This document shows, in pieces, positions 9,920 to 19,532 of a DNA stretch of 64,000 bases (positions are counted from its first letter, which is position 1; each line of letters starts with the position of its first letter). The notes under the pieces are model-generated. The model searched no databases. It was not told where the DNA came from and saw only the letters and a list, made by a program, of their open reading frames with translations. The translations under genes and the position numbers were made by a program. This stretch comes from Symbiodinium sp. CCMP2592 (lineage: Eukaryota; Sar; Dinophyceae; Suessiales; Symbiodiniaceae). The stretch spans positions 715,864 to 779,863 of the forward strand of contig CAJNDT010000335.1 in the NCBI GenBank assembly GCA_905221615.1, read 5' to 3'.

Positions 9920-10035
9920 AGATGGGGATTGGGGCTTTAGAGTTTCGGGTTTTAGGGTTTCGCGTTTAGGGTTCAGGGCTTTAGGGTTCAGGTTTAGGGT
10001 TTGGGGCTTAGGGGTTTGGGGTTTAGGGCGCAGGT
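9920..10035 (+). repeat. Telomere-like TTTAGGG array, degenerate
   Basis: GGGTTTTAGGGTTTCGCG, then TTTAGGGTTCAGGGC, then TTAGGGTTTGGGGC. G-rich strand is plus. The 65-residue plus frame here (Gly-Phe-Arg-Val repeats) is the heptad translated. Confidence 0.85.
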
Positions 10036-10221
10036 GTGCTGTAGGGACCCAAGTAATTGGAAAATGGTCTGACGTATATGTATTTGCAGCATAATTCTAG
10101 CAGGAACCCCGAGGCGAGAAGATTACCAATTATTATGACTCCTCTATTTGGGGGAAGGTGTAGCTTTTTATTCTTCAGGTGTAGGGTGTAGGATGCAGCG
10201 CGCAGTACAGAGTTTAATCAA

Positions 10222-10322
10222 GAGGCCTTACAGCAACTAGGATCGTGTTTCGAGGAAAAGAACCGCTCTGTTAAGGAGCCCTAGTTACAAGCAATAAGAT
10301 TCGTATACGTTTTGGCCCCTGT
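10222..10322 (-). mobile_element. Decayed family A element (weak)
   Basis: Starts GAGGCCTTACAGC and ends TTTTGGCCCCTGTA, with AAGGAGCCCTAG and CAATAAGATTCGTATA inside. Shares only end and centre marks of family A. Confidence 0.35.
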
Positions 10323-10807
10323 ATTCCGACATGAACCCTTTACGGTGGCCTTGTTTGAAAGATCTATGCAGCGAAGAGATGTATCACAGTCGGGTCTGGA
10401 AGAGACCAATTTCCCTGGCATGGGTTTCAGGTTTGGGTTGAGGCGTAGGATTTAAGGTTGAGGGTTCAACCGTCAAAAGGACAGATCTTGGAGTATCCAG
10501 GGTATCTTGGTTTCCAAACGGACTCCCAAGCCACAGCTCGAGATTTATAGCATGTTTGCATTCAGGGCTCGGTTAGGGCTTTTGAGCCGTTTTTCAAGCA
10601 AGTTGTGCCACCACTGTTTATAAACCCTAAACCCGAAATCGTCAACTCCTACACCCTCTAAACTTCTGAAGTCCTGACTGAAACCTAACCTCCCCCTTTT
10701 TGGAATGTTAGGATAGTATGAGCTTGTGAGCCTGGGCAGAGCTGCATTCCGTAGAATCTGCATCGGCGCCATCAACATGAGGACAAAGGCACCTTCGCGT
10801 TTTTTAC

Positions 10808-10975
10808 AAGCAGGGTTTAGGGCTTAGCGTTTAGGGTTTAGGCATTAGGGTTTAGGCATTAATTAGGGATTAGGGTTTAGGAATTAGGGTTCAAGGTTTG
10901 GGAATTAAGGTTTGGGAATTAGGGTTTAGGGTTTAGGAATTACGATTTAGGAATTAGGTTGTAGGAATTTGGGCT
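10808..10975 (+). repeat. Telomere-like array with GAATTAGG variant
   Basis: TTTAGGG heptads alternate with GAATTAGGG or GCATTAGGG to give a rough 14- to 15-bp higher-order unit repeated eight or more times. G-rich strand is plus. Confidence 0.88.
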
Positions 10976-11225
10976 TAGAAGAACTAGAATAGGATTTGGG
11001 GTGCGCTGATGAAGACAGGCGTGGCAAGAACTGGAATGGGCCAATGGGATTCAGTATAGATTTGAAGCGGACGACTATAATCGGACACTACCCAAATTAA
11101 ACCGTTAGAGAACCTACAGTGTATAATTTATAGGGACATTATTGAAAAACCTTACAAGATTGGAATTGTAGCTTAACTTTAAGTTGGGGTTTTCGACGGC
11201 TCTACCTGTACAGTATAAAAAGAAA
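10976..11225. other. Low-repeat AT-leaning sequence
   Basis: No heptads, no supported frame. Nothing recognisable. Confidence 0.4.
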
Positions 11226-11371
11226 AGGCTTGAAGGGGTTCGGTACTTATATGGGAGTTTCTGAAAATTTGGGGTACCTTTTTGGGGGTCCTTATAAATG
11301 GATCCTACTATTTAGGGTACTATATTAGGGTGCCCTATTTTCGGAAACTCCCATATAGGTACTTCAAGCCT
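11226..11371. mobile_element. Family B element inside a longer inverted repeat
   Basis: The family B element (11249-11356) is bounded by ATATGGGAGTTTCTGAAAA and TTTTCGGAAACTCCCATAT. Outside it the inverted repeat continues as AGGCTTGAAG...GGTACTT on the left and AGGTACTTCAAGCCT on the right. The outer arms are therefore part of this copy or of a host element. Confidence 0.85.
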
Positions 11372-11565
11372 CAGTATATGATTACTACTATGACAATACA
11401 GAGTCATGGGGCCAAAGGTCACCGTTAAAGCCTTTTTCGTATATACTACAGAGGTTATTGGAGCCTAAGCGAGAGCCAATGTTTCGGGATGCTAAGGGTT
11501 TCCAGGCTTCATGGATTTTTGGATTAGGGGGCCGGCTTAAGATGATTCCCCGTCAAGCGGTCTCC

Positions 11566-11669
11566 CTACCCATAGGCCCCATGGTAGTTCCTTTTGGGGA
11601 TTACCTTATAGGATTCTAAATATGAACCCCAAAAAGGAACTACCATGCGGCCTATTGGTAGTACTACCC
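11566..11669 (+). mobile_element. MITE-like element, family Q (104 bp)
   Basis: Inverted ends CATAGGCCCCATGGTAGTTCC and GGAACTACCATGCGGCCTAT. The interior has GGGGATTACCTTATAGGATTC and ATATGAACCCC. Reverse-oriented copy at 8598. Confidence 0.85.
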
Positions 11670-12120
11670 AGGAGTTCAGAGGCCAGGCTCGGGATGGGCC
11701 ACTTTTCTTGGAACAGGCTTTGCTCGGCGATCGCCTTCGATCGGCGCAACTCCAGCTCCCAAGCCAATGTAGGGGCCTTTGGGAACTCGAACGAGTTTTG
11801 GTGGTCTAGTGTATCAGAATTGCAGTTTAGCGATGAAGAGTGGCAGCCAGTTGCTGTCGTGGTGCCCCCTTAAACTCAAAACTCCGCATCTCGTCTGAAA
11901 GCCTTCTTCGCTGAACCTAGACACCTCTCGAAAAACCTCCCCCCTTATCCCCTAAACCCTAAACTCACTAAGCCCTAAACCACTGACAACCTCCCCTCAT
12001 CCCCCTCCCCGCTTCTCAGGGCAACACGTTTGGACGCTGAAGGCTTCCAGGTTTGCTAAAGCCGTCAAGGAGTACTCTCGGCCTTTCAAAGGTCAAGGAG
12101 TTCAGGTGATGGCTCTGAAT
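11670..12120. other. Mixed sequence with an 83-residue frame and heptads
   Basis: 11622-11873 plus is open but begins inside the family Q element and shows no motif, so I do not call it a gene. CCCTAAA words occur at 11950-11985. Confidence 0.45.
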
Positions 12121-12124
12121 AGGA

Positions 12125-12180
12125 ATTTGGGGTTCAGGGCTCGGGGATTTGGGTTTAGGGGTTTGGGGTTTAGGGTTCCG
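12125..12180 (+). repeat. Telomere-like TTTAGGG array, short
   Basis: TTTGGGGTTCAGGGCTCGG, then GGGTTTAGGGGTTTGGGG. Confidence 0.8.
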
Positions 12181-12230
12181 GAGTTTCTAAGGCATTTTAG
12201 CAACTTGGGCTTCTCTGAAGCATTATACCC

Positions 12231-12331
12231 AAGGGTAAAAGGAGGGACCCTGAATAAGGACCCCTAGGTATACACCAGTATATACCCATTATATAGCCCA
12301 TTATAGGCTAAGGGTCCCTCCTTTTCCCCTT
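12231..12331. mobile_element. MITE-like element, family J (101 bp)
   Basis: Inverted ends AAGGGTAAAAGGAGGGACCC and GGGTCCCTCCTTTTCCCCTT around an AT-rich centre with three TATACC/TATAGCCC words. Single copy seen in the window. Confidence 0.85.
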
Positions 12332-12339
12332 AGAATCAT

Positions 12340-12905
12340 TTTAGGGTTCATTGCCAACGGTCCAAGTACCTGTAAGTACCTGGTAAGCATATGCCCGCCC
12401 CAAACACGAAGGTACACTGTTTGTATACCAACCCCGAGTACCGCATCCTTGGTTACTTTGGACCGCTGGTGGAAACCTTCAGCTGGCGGATGACCTACTC
12501 GGAAAAGAAACCCGAAAGTAAGGAACAGAGCAGCGCACAGCTTCCAAGGCAATTGCATGCTGCACAGTGCGAAGCAATTGCGACATGATCTACCAAACAA
12601 ACTTGCGAGACGCTCTGCGGACATCGAATCAGAAGTGCTTTCGATCGTGCGGCCTTGGCTGCCCAGGGCAGGTGCAATGGAAGACGTCTCAATAGGAGCG
12701 AGAGGCAGAAGATCGCGTGCACTGGCATTGCCACCTGCCGTTTCGTGCAGAACGGATCCATAAACCCAATATCGGGTGTGGCGTTGCGAATTGTGGAGAC
12801 TGTCGTGGGAAACTGGGCTGTGAAACTCCAAATCCTGCAAAAACCTATCACCGCTAGCCCCCGAGTACAATACAGAGTGGCTGTAAACAGGACCAACATC
12901 TAAAC
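12340..12905. other. Heptad-free island, possible exon remnant
   Basis: More than 500 bp without telomere-like words or microsatellites, and unusually open in several frames: minus 12301-12870 (189 residues), minus 12495-12899 (134) and plus 12655-12903 (82). The 189-residue minus frame runs into the family J element at its C-terminus, so that end is not a native protein. None of the translations shows a family motif I recognise. It may be an old exon, a decayed transposon body or just GC-balanced unique DNA. Confidence 0.35.
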
Positions 12906-13194
12906 GCTAAGCGCTAGACCCCACCTATGACTGAATTACCCCCAACCCCCACCATAGCCGAATCCGCGCAAAATTTCCGAGCCTCGACGAAGAGTTTTGA
13001 ATCTCGCAATTCGACTCAGTCTTTGAACCCTCTGAACATGAAATTCTTGATGTCCTCATGTCAGCCAAGCCCAAATATCTCACAAAAACCCCCGACCATA
13101 TAAACGATTCAGTCTCCGTTAGCTAAACATCCAGAACCAAGGTCCGAGAACACTCCGCCTCAAAGCCTGCAATCCCAAACCCCCAAACCCCTAC

Positions 13195-13303
13195 ATATGG
13201 GGGTTTCCAAAAATAGGGGTACCTTATTTGGGGGTCCTTATAATCAGGATCCTATTATTTAGGGTACCATATTAGGGTCCCCTATTTTCGGAAACTCCCA
13301 TAT
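13195..13303 (+). mobile_element. MITE-like element, family B, complete (109 bp)
   Basis: Ends ATATGGGGGTTTCCAAAAAT and ATTTTCGGAAACTCCCATAT. The interior GGGGTACCTTATTTGGGGGT and CCTATTATTTAGGGTACC matches the copies at 11249 and 5755. Best-preserved member. Confidence 0.9.
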
Positions 13304-13800
13304 CTAGCCGCCGATCTCTCTGTCTCTCGGACCCTCTCTCTATCTCTATCTTTCGTCTCCATCTGTGATCGGGCTCCTGAGAAGCTTATTTAGAACGGGT
13401 CCAAGAGACCCAACATTCGCCGTGCAACAGAACTTGCTTAACGATCGAATAACCCTTACATCGTATAGAGGGCTCTGCATGTGATACTATACCCTGTGCA
13501 TTATATGGAACATGAGCCCTGCACCGCCCGGCTCTAATGCCAACCATTTGCTGGAGCTTTGGAGGTCTCAGTGTCTCTCTATCACCGAACCTTGAACCTA
13601 AAATCCCGAAAACCCTTGCGAGGCAGATGCAAAACCACAAACCTCAAAAACAATCTAAGCCCTCAGAAGAGATCGTTGTAAACCAAAGGACTCGGCCCAA
13701 CAGAGAACCCAAAAAAGCCCGGAAACCCCACCGTCATCTGCGCCACAAGCCCAAAGGATTGCCTGGGCATCAAGTCAAAAGGCTGCCACGGTTTAAATTT
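13304..13800. other. Low-heptad stretch; no supported gene
   Basis: Begins with a short TCTCTGTCTCTC run. The 84- and 90-residue frames on opposite strands overlap each other and have no motif. Confidence 0.4.
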
Positions 13801-13832
13801 AGGGCTTAGGGTTCAGGGTTTAGGGTTTAGGG
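13800..13832 (+). repeat. Telomere-like TTTAGGG array
   Basis: Four near-consensus heptads (TTAGGGCTTAGGGTTCAGGG). Confidence 0.9.
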
Positions 13833-14005
13833 GTGCTAAACATCGCGAAAAAGGCCTCAACAATTGGAATAGGCTTTGGGGGTATGCATAAATATGTGTA
13901 AGGCTAGACTATACGAGAGAGTATCAGTGTTAAGGGTGCTTCTTCGATGTCTAGGCTTCAGGTATTAAGGTTGTAAGGCCTAGTTTCTGGTCCTGGTTTA
14001 TGGGC

Positions 14006-14108
14006 TTAGGTATAACTATATAGGTAGCAAAAATAATAATTTTAGCTTTTTCCTGGGAATTATAATAATAACCAAAAATCAAAAGTTATTTCGAAGTACC
14101 CCTAAGAT
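14006..14108 (+). mobile_element. MITE-like element, family M
   Basis: TTTTAGCTTTTTCCTGGGAA, ATTATAATAATAACCAAAAA and AAGTACCCCTAAG align with 5825-5921. Ends CTTAGG/CCTAAG. A G-run tract (GGGGGGTTGGGGGGGAGGG, about 14162) follows. Confidence 0.7.
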
Positions 14109-14109
14109 A

Positions 14110-14700
14110 ACGTAGGGCTTCGGAATGATCGAGTTTAGGGTTTGATCCGGAAGAGGACGATGGGGGGTTGGGGGGGAGGGCGGGGGTGCAGGGCTTTTGG
14201 AGATTTTGTCTTGCCGGGGTCTCTTTGGTATAGCGCCTTTCAGATTCTATGTATAAGGTCTTTGTGAAGGTTTTCATTTGGAAGGCTCGTGACTAGAGGG
14301 GCCTCAATGTTCTGGAAACTCTCTCTCTCTTGGTGCTCGAACCCAGCTGCTATGTTGGGCTTGCGGGTTTTCTGTGTAGATGTCATCGGCTTAGCCTTTG
14401 AAGAATTAAGCGATTTTGTATAGGCTCTAATCAGGGCTCGATCAGGGTTCGGTGAGGGTTCATAAGGCTTCCGAAGCACTCCATCGACGGTGGCCGCACG
14501 TGGGCCAAACTGGAGTCCTAAGATGCAGTTAGAAACTTATCTATATAGGGTTTGGGCCTGCACCTGAACCCTGAACCCTTAACCCTATCAGCCCTAAACC
14601 CGAGCTCGCAAAGTGTGGAATACTAGCTCAATTGTTGGGTTTTACCGCGGTTTGTCGGGAATGACGGCTATGAGCAAGAGGCCAAACAGGATTCCAAAGG
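14110..14700. other. Mixed sequence with G-tract and weak heptads
   Basis: Contains a G-rich run at about 14160-14190 with potential for G-quadruplex formation, and CCCTGAACCC heptads at 14565-14600. Open frames are short. Confidence 0.45.
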
Positions 14701-14707
14701 GTTCTCA

Positions 14708-14799
14708 TATAGGGGCCTTACTTTTGCAGGGCTTCCTTTGTTATTGCTACAGCATCATGGGCCCCAAAAACCCTATTCCTATTATTCTGCGAGAGCCAT
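14708..14799 (-). mobile_element. MITE-like element, family A, one end decayed
   Basis: Carries CATCATGGGCCCCAAAAACC and CTATTCCTATTATT, the reverse complement of the family core, and an ATATAGGGGCCTTA end. Confidence 0.65.
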
Positions 14800-15322
14800 G
14801 ATAACGGGTTGAGGGATGTTCAACAGGCCCGGTACTCACACAAGAGCAATAAAGCCCAAACTTTCCTTCTTAAGACCGTACGGGTTCCTTCCCTTTTGGG
14901 GGTTCTTTCTTTCAAGGATTCCTCCGAAAGGGGGTTTCGGTGCCCGGTGCGCCCCTAGACTTCGAATGTCACATTGAATTCGGTATGTAGGCTGTCTTGT
15001 TTCCTCACTATAGGACTTCTGCCCCAAAACTACAGGGCCCCAACACTCACATAGCTTGTTGAGAAAGACAGTCGAGGTGCTAGGCTGCAGTTCAGTGTGG
15101 AGGTAGGTTGAAGCCATTTCGGGATCGCCATGTTCTGCACTTTTAGACGTCAGGGGTCCCATGACGGCTGTTTGCGCAGGTTCGGACAAAACTCACGGCT
15201 TTGGGTTAAGGATGGGTTGTGGGAAACCAATTTAAGTCAGAACCGTTCATCCTTGCAGATCACGCTGTATGGTTCAACCAGCTGGGGGAAGTTTCAAACT
15301 TGAACTTCTAGCCGATACATCG
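14800..15322. other. Low-heptad sequence
   Basis: A 117-residue minus frame (14836-15189) is open but without motifs. Nothing else stands out. Confidence 0.4.
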
Positions 15323-15393
15323 CTATACTGAACTTAGAACCCTAGCAAAAACTTTAATTTTAGCTGTAAAAACTATTTCTAAGTTCCCCTAAG
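15323..15393 (+). mobile_element. MITE-like element, family M, internally shortened
   Basis: CTATACTGAACTTAGAACCC and TTTAATTTTAGCTGT match 5825 closely; about 25 bp of the interior are missing before the CCCCTAAG end. Confidence 0.75.
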
Positions 15394-15522
15394 ATCGGAG
15401 ATGCTTTCCCAGAGCTGGGTTATTTTCCACTCGCAGCTGGGCAGTCGAGCTTGAATTCTCCAGAATTGCTGAAGGGCCCACTACGTGGAATATACTAAAC
15501 ACTGGGTACCCCATCAACCCTA

Positions 15523-15602
15523 AGGGTTCATGTGCCCAAAGAGTATTATACAGTATATACTTTGGCCTTAAAGTACTCCCTATATAGGTACATTGGCCTA
15601 AA

Positions 15603-15634
<32 letters not shown>

Positions 15635-15654
15635 TATTTGGGTACGTGGACCCT
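15523..15654. mobile_element. Inverted-repeat element (family N) with a (TA)n core
   Basis: Outer ends AGGGTTCATGTGCCCAAAGA and its partner CTATTTGGGTACGTGGACCCT. Between them is a TACTTTGGCC / TTGGCCTAAAGTATA pair and a (TA)n run from 15604 to 15632. The TA microsatellite has probably grown from the TATA-rich centre of the element. A possible decayed relative is at 23247-23320. Confidence 0.7.
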
Positions 15655-16359
15655 TTGTAGGGGGAACCATAAGCCCCAGACCATAAAACCTGAGTCCTAT
15701 GGACCCCCAGCCCTCAAATCTTAACCCTAAGCCCGGACTCAGCTTAAATCCCCCCTCAGAGGGGATTACTCTCTCGGCCTAAAGTAGCTCGGAATTTAGG
15801 TTTCACGGATAAGGCCAGGTCCGGCCTGCGCTATCCGATTCCATTGATCCTCTTGCTGAAATCCTGGGACCTAGGCTGCGGAATCGCCCTAAACCCTGGC
15901 TCGATAATAAACCTTGAACCCTAAACTGTGAAGCTTAAAGATTACAGGGTTTGAAGCCTCGCTCGCTGGATCGCAGCCAAAGTTGCGGGCGGTGTTCGTA
16001 TCGGCGACGAGCTCCATCCTCAGACTGTTACTAAACCCTAAACCCCTAAACCCTTAAAGGTTTAGGCTTCAGGGCTTCGGGTCTACGAGCCCCAGACCCT
16101 AAGCTCTACCAACTCAAGACCCTGATTCAGGGTTGAGATCTTGACCTAGATCCTCACTTGCATTTCCTTTGTGGCTGCCTGATTTCCTTCTGAAAAGATC
16201 GTGGCCACAAAAATGGTTAAGTAAAACCATGAGCTATGCCGGAGGCACTGCGACTTGTAAATCCGCAGCTATTGGTCCTACTTTTCGCGGTTTTGAAGGG
16301 CGCGCAGACGATAAGAAACTGATGACGGGAGGCTCCTGCTTGGGTTTAGGAGATAAAAG
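15655..16359. other. Heptad-mosaic sequence
   Basis: Scattered CCCTAAA words (15720, 15890-15930, 16030-16055) among complex DNA. Frames short, none supported. Confidence 0.5.
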
Positions 16360-16433
16360 GTTCAGGGTTTAGGGTTTAGGGTTTAGGGTTCAGGGTTTAG
16401 GGTTCAGGGTTTAGGGTTTAGGGTTTAGGGTTG
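16360..16433 (+). repeat. Near-perfect TTTAGGG/TTCAGGG array
   Basis: Ten consecutive heptads, all TTTAGGG or TTCAGGG. This is one of the cleanest interstitial telomere-like arrays in the window, with the G-rich strand on plus. Confidence 0.95.
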
Positions 16434-16534
16434 GGGTGTACCGAAACCTGCCAAAGTAGGTAAAAAAATGGCCCGATACCCATAAAGGGCAATGATTTTA
16501 CATACGTTGGGGGTCCAGGTAGGGGTCGGGTGGT

Positions 16535-16620
16535 TTAGTGGTTTAGGGTTTATGGGTTTGGGGCTTCGGGTTCAAGCTTTAGGATGTAAGGGTTTAAGGT
16601 ATAATGTTTAGGGAGCCCCT
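16535..16620 (+). repeat. Degenerate TTTAGGG array
   Basis: GTTTAGGGTTTATGGGTTTGG, then TTCGGGTTCAAGC and variants. Confidence 0.75.
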
Positions 16621-17500
16621 CGGATACCCAATGAGAGCAACAGTCTTATTGAACCATTTGGGTTTATTGTTTGATCATACCCTGCATGCCTGGGCTCTAT
16701 GGATCACCCAGGATGTACTGTGCGGTACGAAGGCGTGCATCGAGTGCTGCTCACTACTGTCGGGGTGTAGCCGGTTCCGCTGTTTGGGACTTGGGGCCTT
16801 CATAGCCTTCATATCTAGAATACAAGAACTTGGGGGTTACCGTAGACTTTCTTGGGAACGAGAAAATGCCCTTCCTGTGCTGGTGTCTAGGGCCTTCGAA
16901 GGATGAACTCAGGTAGTTGTAGAGCTTTCAGGGTTTTGGGCATTTCGGGGCTTCAGCATGTTGAGGACTGTTTGTTTCAGGACAGCGCACCCTACATCCT
17001 CAAACCCTGACTGCGAACCTGAGTCCGAAATGCGAACCCTTGACCTCAAACAGCCTCGTAACCGAGCTGACATCTCGGTCCTGAGACCCAGATCTTTAAG
17101 CCGCAGAATACCTGTCAGAAAATCTCTCACATTCCATTTGCCAGTGACTTTGCCGGACTCCCGGGCTTCCAAGCTGAGGATTTAATTTAAGGTTTAGAAC
17201 TTAATGTAACTTAATTATATGCTGGGTTCTGAAACCCGGCACCCTAGGTCGACAACCAAAACCGTTCCCCCCAAAGAAAGGGCCCCTTCGAACAAGAAGC
17301 GCATCGACTCGGACCGTGCAGCTGGAAGAGGGCGCTGCTGTGTCCGGGTACACGAAGCCTCTAGGAGTTGCGCTGGTGGCTTACAACCTGAGGGCTTAAC
17401 ATCTCAAATCCTAAACTTTGAACCCTAAAGCCTGAACCCCAAATTCTAATCAAACATTTATCTAACTCTAGACCCTGAACCCCAAACCCTAAACACCTTC
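16621..17500. other. Mostly heptad-poor sequence; no supported gene
   Basis: Open plus frame of 100 residues (16604-16906) and overlapping opposite frames at 16909-17185, without recognisable motifs. CCCTAAA words return after 17400. Confidence 0.4.
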
Positions 17501-17514
17501 CTCAGACCTCTATT

Positions 17515-17760
17515 CGCAGCAGCACAAGATACCTTAAAGGACTCCTCGAAGGAATCTAAAAGGCCTCTGTAAGGGGATGAAGGCAAAATTATACCTTTGA
17601 CGATAATCGGAATCCCTAACATGATTCAAGGTACCTTCCTTAATCCCTTATAGAACTCTACCTTCCTTAATCCCTTTTAGCCTTATCGAACTCTTATAGA
17701 TCCCTTTAAGCAGCCCACCAAGGATTCCTTTGAGGGGTTTTGGAGTCCCTGGGTTACCGG
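17515..17760. repeat. Cluster of CCTTNNAGG-type words (family G/P-like debris)
   Basis: Repeated CTTCCTTAATCCCTTATAGA / CCTTCCTTAATCCCTTTTAG words and CCCTAACATGATTCAAGG, which resembles the core of family G (CCCTAATATGATTTAAGG at 29293 and 29701). Probably nested, decayed elements. Confidence 0.5.
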
Positions 17761-17880
17761 ACAAAATAGGGACCCAGAAAAGGACCTAAACAAAAAACAT
17801 AAGGCTGGGATATCCCAGAATCCCCTCTTTAATTAAGCCATGAATTAAGAAGATAGGGATATCCCACCCGAAAGTTTATG

Positions 17881-17991
17881 TTTGGGTGCTTCTTTGTCTC
17901 CTGAAATTAGGGTAACTATACTTATAACCCCAATTAAGGTACTTATAACCTTACTTACTAAGTCCCATTTGGGTGCTTCTTTGGCTCCTGA
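17881..17991 (+). repeat. 24-bp direct repeat flanking a family K-like core
   Basis: The word starting TTTGGGTGCTTCTTTG and ending CTCCTGA occurs at 17881-17904 and 17968-17991 with one mismatch. The 63 bp between them (CTTATAACCCCAATTAAGG, TTACTTACTAAGTCCC) matches the right half of the family K element at 19395. Confidence 0.8.
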
Positions 17992-18084
17992 TTCAAAAAG
18001 GCGGGTCAAGGCACTCTGGCTCAGCCGGGAGATCGGCGTGACGCAGCGTGGATCGCAGACTCAAGGAATGAGACTGCTGTAACA

Positions 18085-18184
18085 GAGGGGCCTTATCTTT
18101 TTGGAATAGGGTTTCGGGCCCATAATACGATACTGAAAAGAAGGTACCCTGAAAATCGTATTGGTTTTATTTAGGCCCCGATAT
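18085..18184 (+). mobile_element. MITE-like element, family A
   Basis: AGAGGGGCCTTATCTTTTTG end, GGAATAGGGTTTCGGGCCCA core-left, GAAGGTACCC, ATCGTATTGG, and TTTAGGCCCCGATA end. Confidence 0.75.
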
Positions 18185-18600
18185 TACAATCTGCGTGGCG
18201 GCTTCCGTGGCGGCTTGGTATATCTCGCAAGCTCTCTTCCGTCATGCTTCGATATTCAACCTCGGTCCGAACATCATCAGGACGTCCTGCTGAGCGTCAC
18301 GCGGACTGCAAGCCCAGCGACGTCCAGTCGCTGCAGACCCCTCAGACGTGTCTGCGAATAAGGGATTCAACGCACGTGGCAGGGGTTGTGACGGCCGTGT
18401 CGGTCATGTATACAAGTACTCAAAAAGCTCTCCCCCTAAACCCTAAACCGTCTCGAGGCAGGATGGCCTATACCGCTTGGGCTTGGGAGGCTCGCTCCCC
18501 TGAAATTCCAGAGGAGAACCCCAAAACGGGGTAGCCCCCAACCTTGAAGCCTGCAAACCCTACTTTACCCAAAGCCCAAACCGTTCAGAATAGTAGGTTA
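18185..18600. other. Heptad-poor, no supported gene
   Basis: Overlapping plus frames 18161-18361 and 18244-18534 lack motifs; the first starts inside a family A element. Two CCCTAAA heptads at 18434-18448. Confidence 0.4.
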
Positions 18601-18639
18601 TCACGCTTTAATTAACAACTCTATATAACAGTAGAATAT

Positions 18640-18712
18640 ACGGTATAGCCCTCAAAACAGTAGGACATTCCCTTTACTCACAAGGTATAGCCCGCAATAC
18701 AGTAGCCCAAAC
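18640..18712 (+). repeat. About 50-bp tandem duplication
   Basis: GGTATAGCCCTCAAAACAGTAGG (about 18632) and GGTATAGCCCGCAATACAGTAG (about 18685) are near copies, preceded by related AACAGTAGAATATACGG. Confidence 0.65.
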
Positions 18713-18943
18713 CCTGCAGAAAAGGAGTATATGGCACCCTCAACCGAAGCCCGAAACGCCTAAACCCCAAACCTAAACCCGAAACCCTAATGCTAAGAAC
18801 AGTAGGGCATTAGACATCGGAGCCACAGGAATGTTGTCATGGCCACGAGGGTCTGGAGATGCGAACGTCACTAGGAGCCCAGATGCTTTTAAGCGCTGAG
18901 GACTTGGCCCTGGGTCCCCTTGGACAAACCCCCAATAACTGAT

Positions 18944-19036
18944 AATAGTAATAATAACAATAATAATAATACTAACAATAATAATAACAATAATAATAAT
19001 AATAACAATAATAATATTAATATATATATATATATA
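18944..19036. repeat. (AAT)n/(AAC) then (TA)n microsatellite
   Basis: About 25 AAT, ACA and ATA trinucleotides, ending in (TA)9. Confidence 0.93.
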
Positions 19037-19394
19037 ACTGCATATGATCTATAGTATGCTAATTCTGACGAGGTTAGCGCCCAGCTGCCGAAAGCTGAGA
19101 CAAAACCCTAAACCCTAGCCCCTAAACTCCAAACTATACCCTGAACCCAGACATGCGATCCAGAAACCCCGAACTTGAGCCCTGAAGCTCATCCGAGCCT
19201 TATCCTCCGAAACCTTAATGTACCTTCACATTACTGAATCCTTACTGTCTCACAGATCCCTTCAGAGCCTCCTGAACCGCTAAGAAACTTCTCACCAAAC
19301 CCATCTGAAACCCTATAAAGACTTATGGAGCTCTTATATAAAATCATCCTAGACCCGATTTATAGGTTCTACTAGACTCTAGAGCCTCAACCCT
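19037..19394. other. Heptad-mosaic sequence
   Basis: AAACCCTAAACCCTAGCCCC near 19105. Otherwise degenerate and gene-free. Confidence 0.5.
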
Positions 19395-19532
19395 GTACTT
19401 GGAGGGTCGGGGGACTTAGTAACTGGTTATTGTCGGGACTTAAAAGTACCACAACCCCAATTAGGGTCCCTTTTAGGGTACTTATAAGTCTACTTACTAC
19501 CTACTTACTAAGTCCGCCGACCCTCCAAGTAC
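19395..19532. mobile_element. MITE-like element, family K (138 bp), long inverted ends
   Basis: GTACTTGGAGGGTCGGGGGA plus CTTAGTAA on the left; TTACTAAG plus TCCGCCGACCCTCCAAGTAC on the right. That is 28-base arms with one mismatch. The interior has ACCCCAATTAGGG, TAGGGTACTTATAAG and a TACTTACTACC repeat. Confidence 0.88.

Noticed and set aside
9897-10094. 65-residue Gly-Phe-Arg-Val repeat protein
   Set aside because: This is TTTAGGG and TTTCGGG translated; similar stretches occur wherever heptads lack an in-frame stop.
12301-12870. 189-residue minus-strand protein
   Set aside because: Its last 10 or so residues come from a family J element and no family motif is visible; kept only as a possible exon remnant region.
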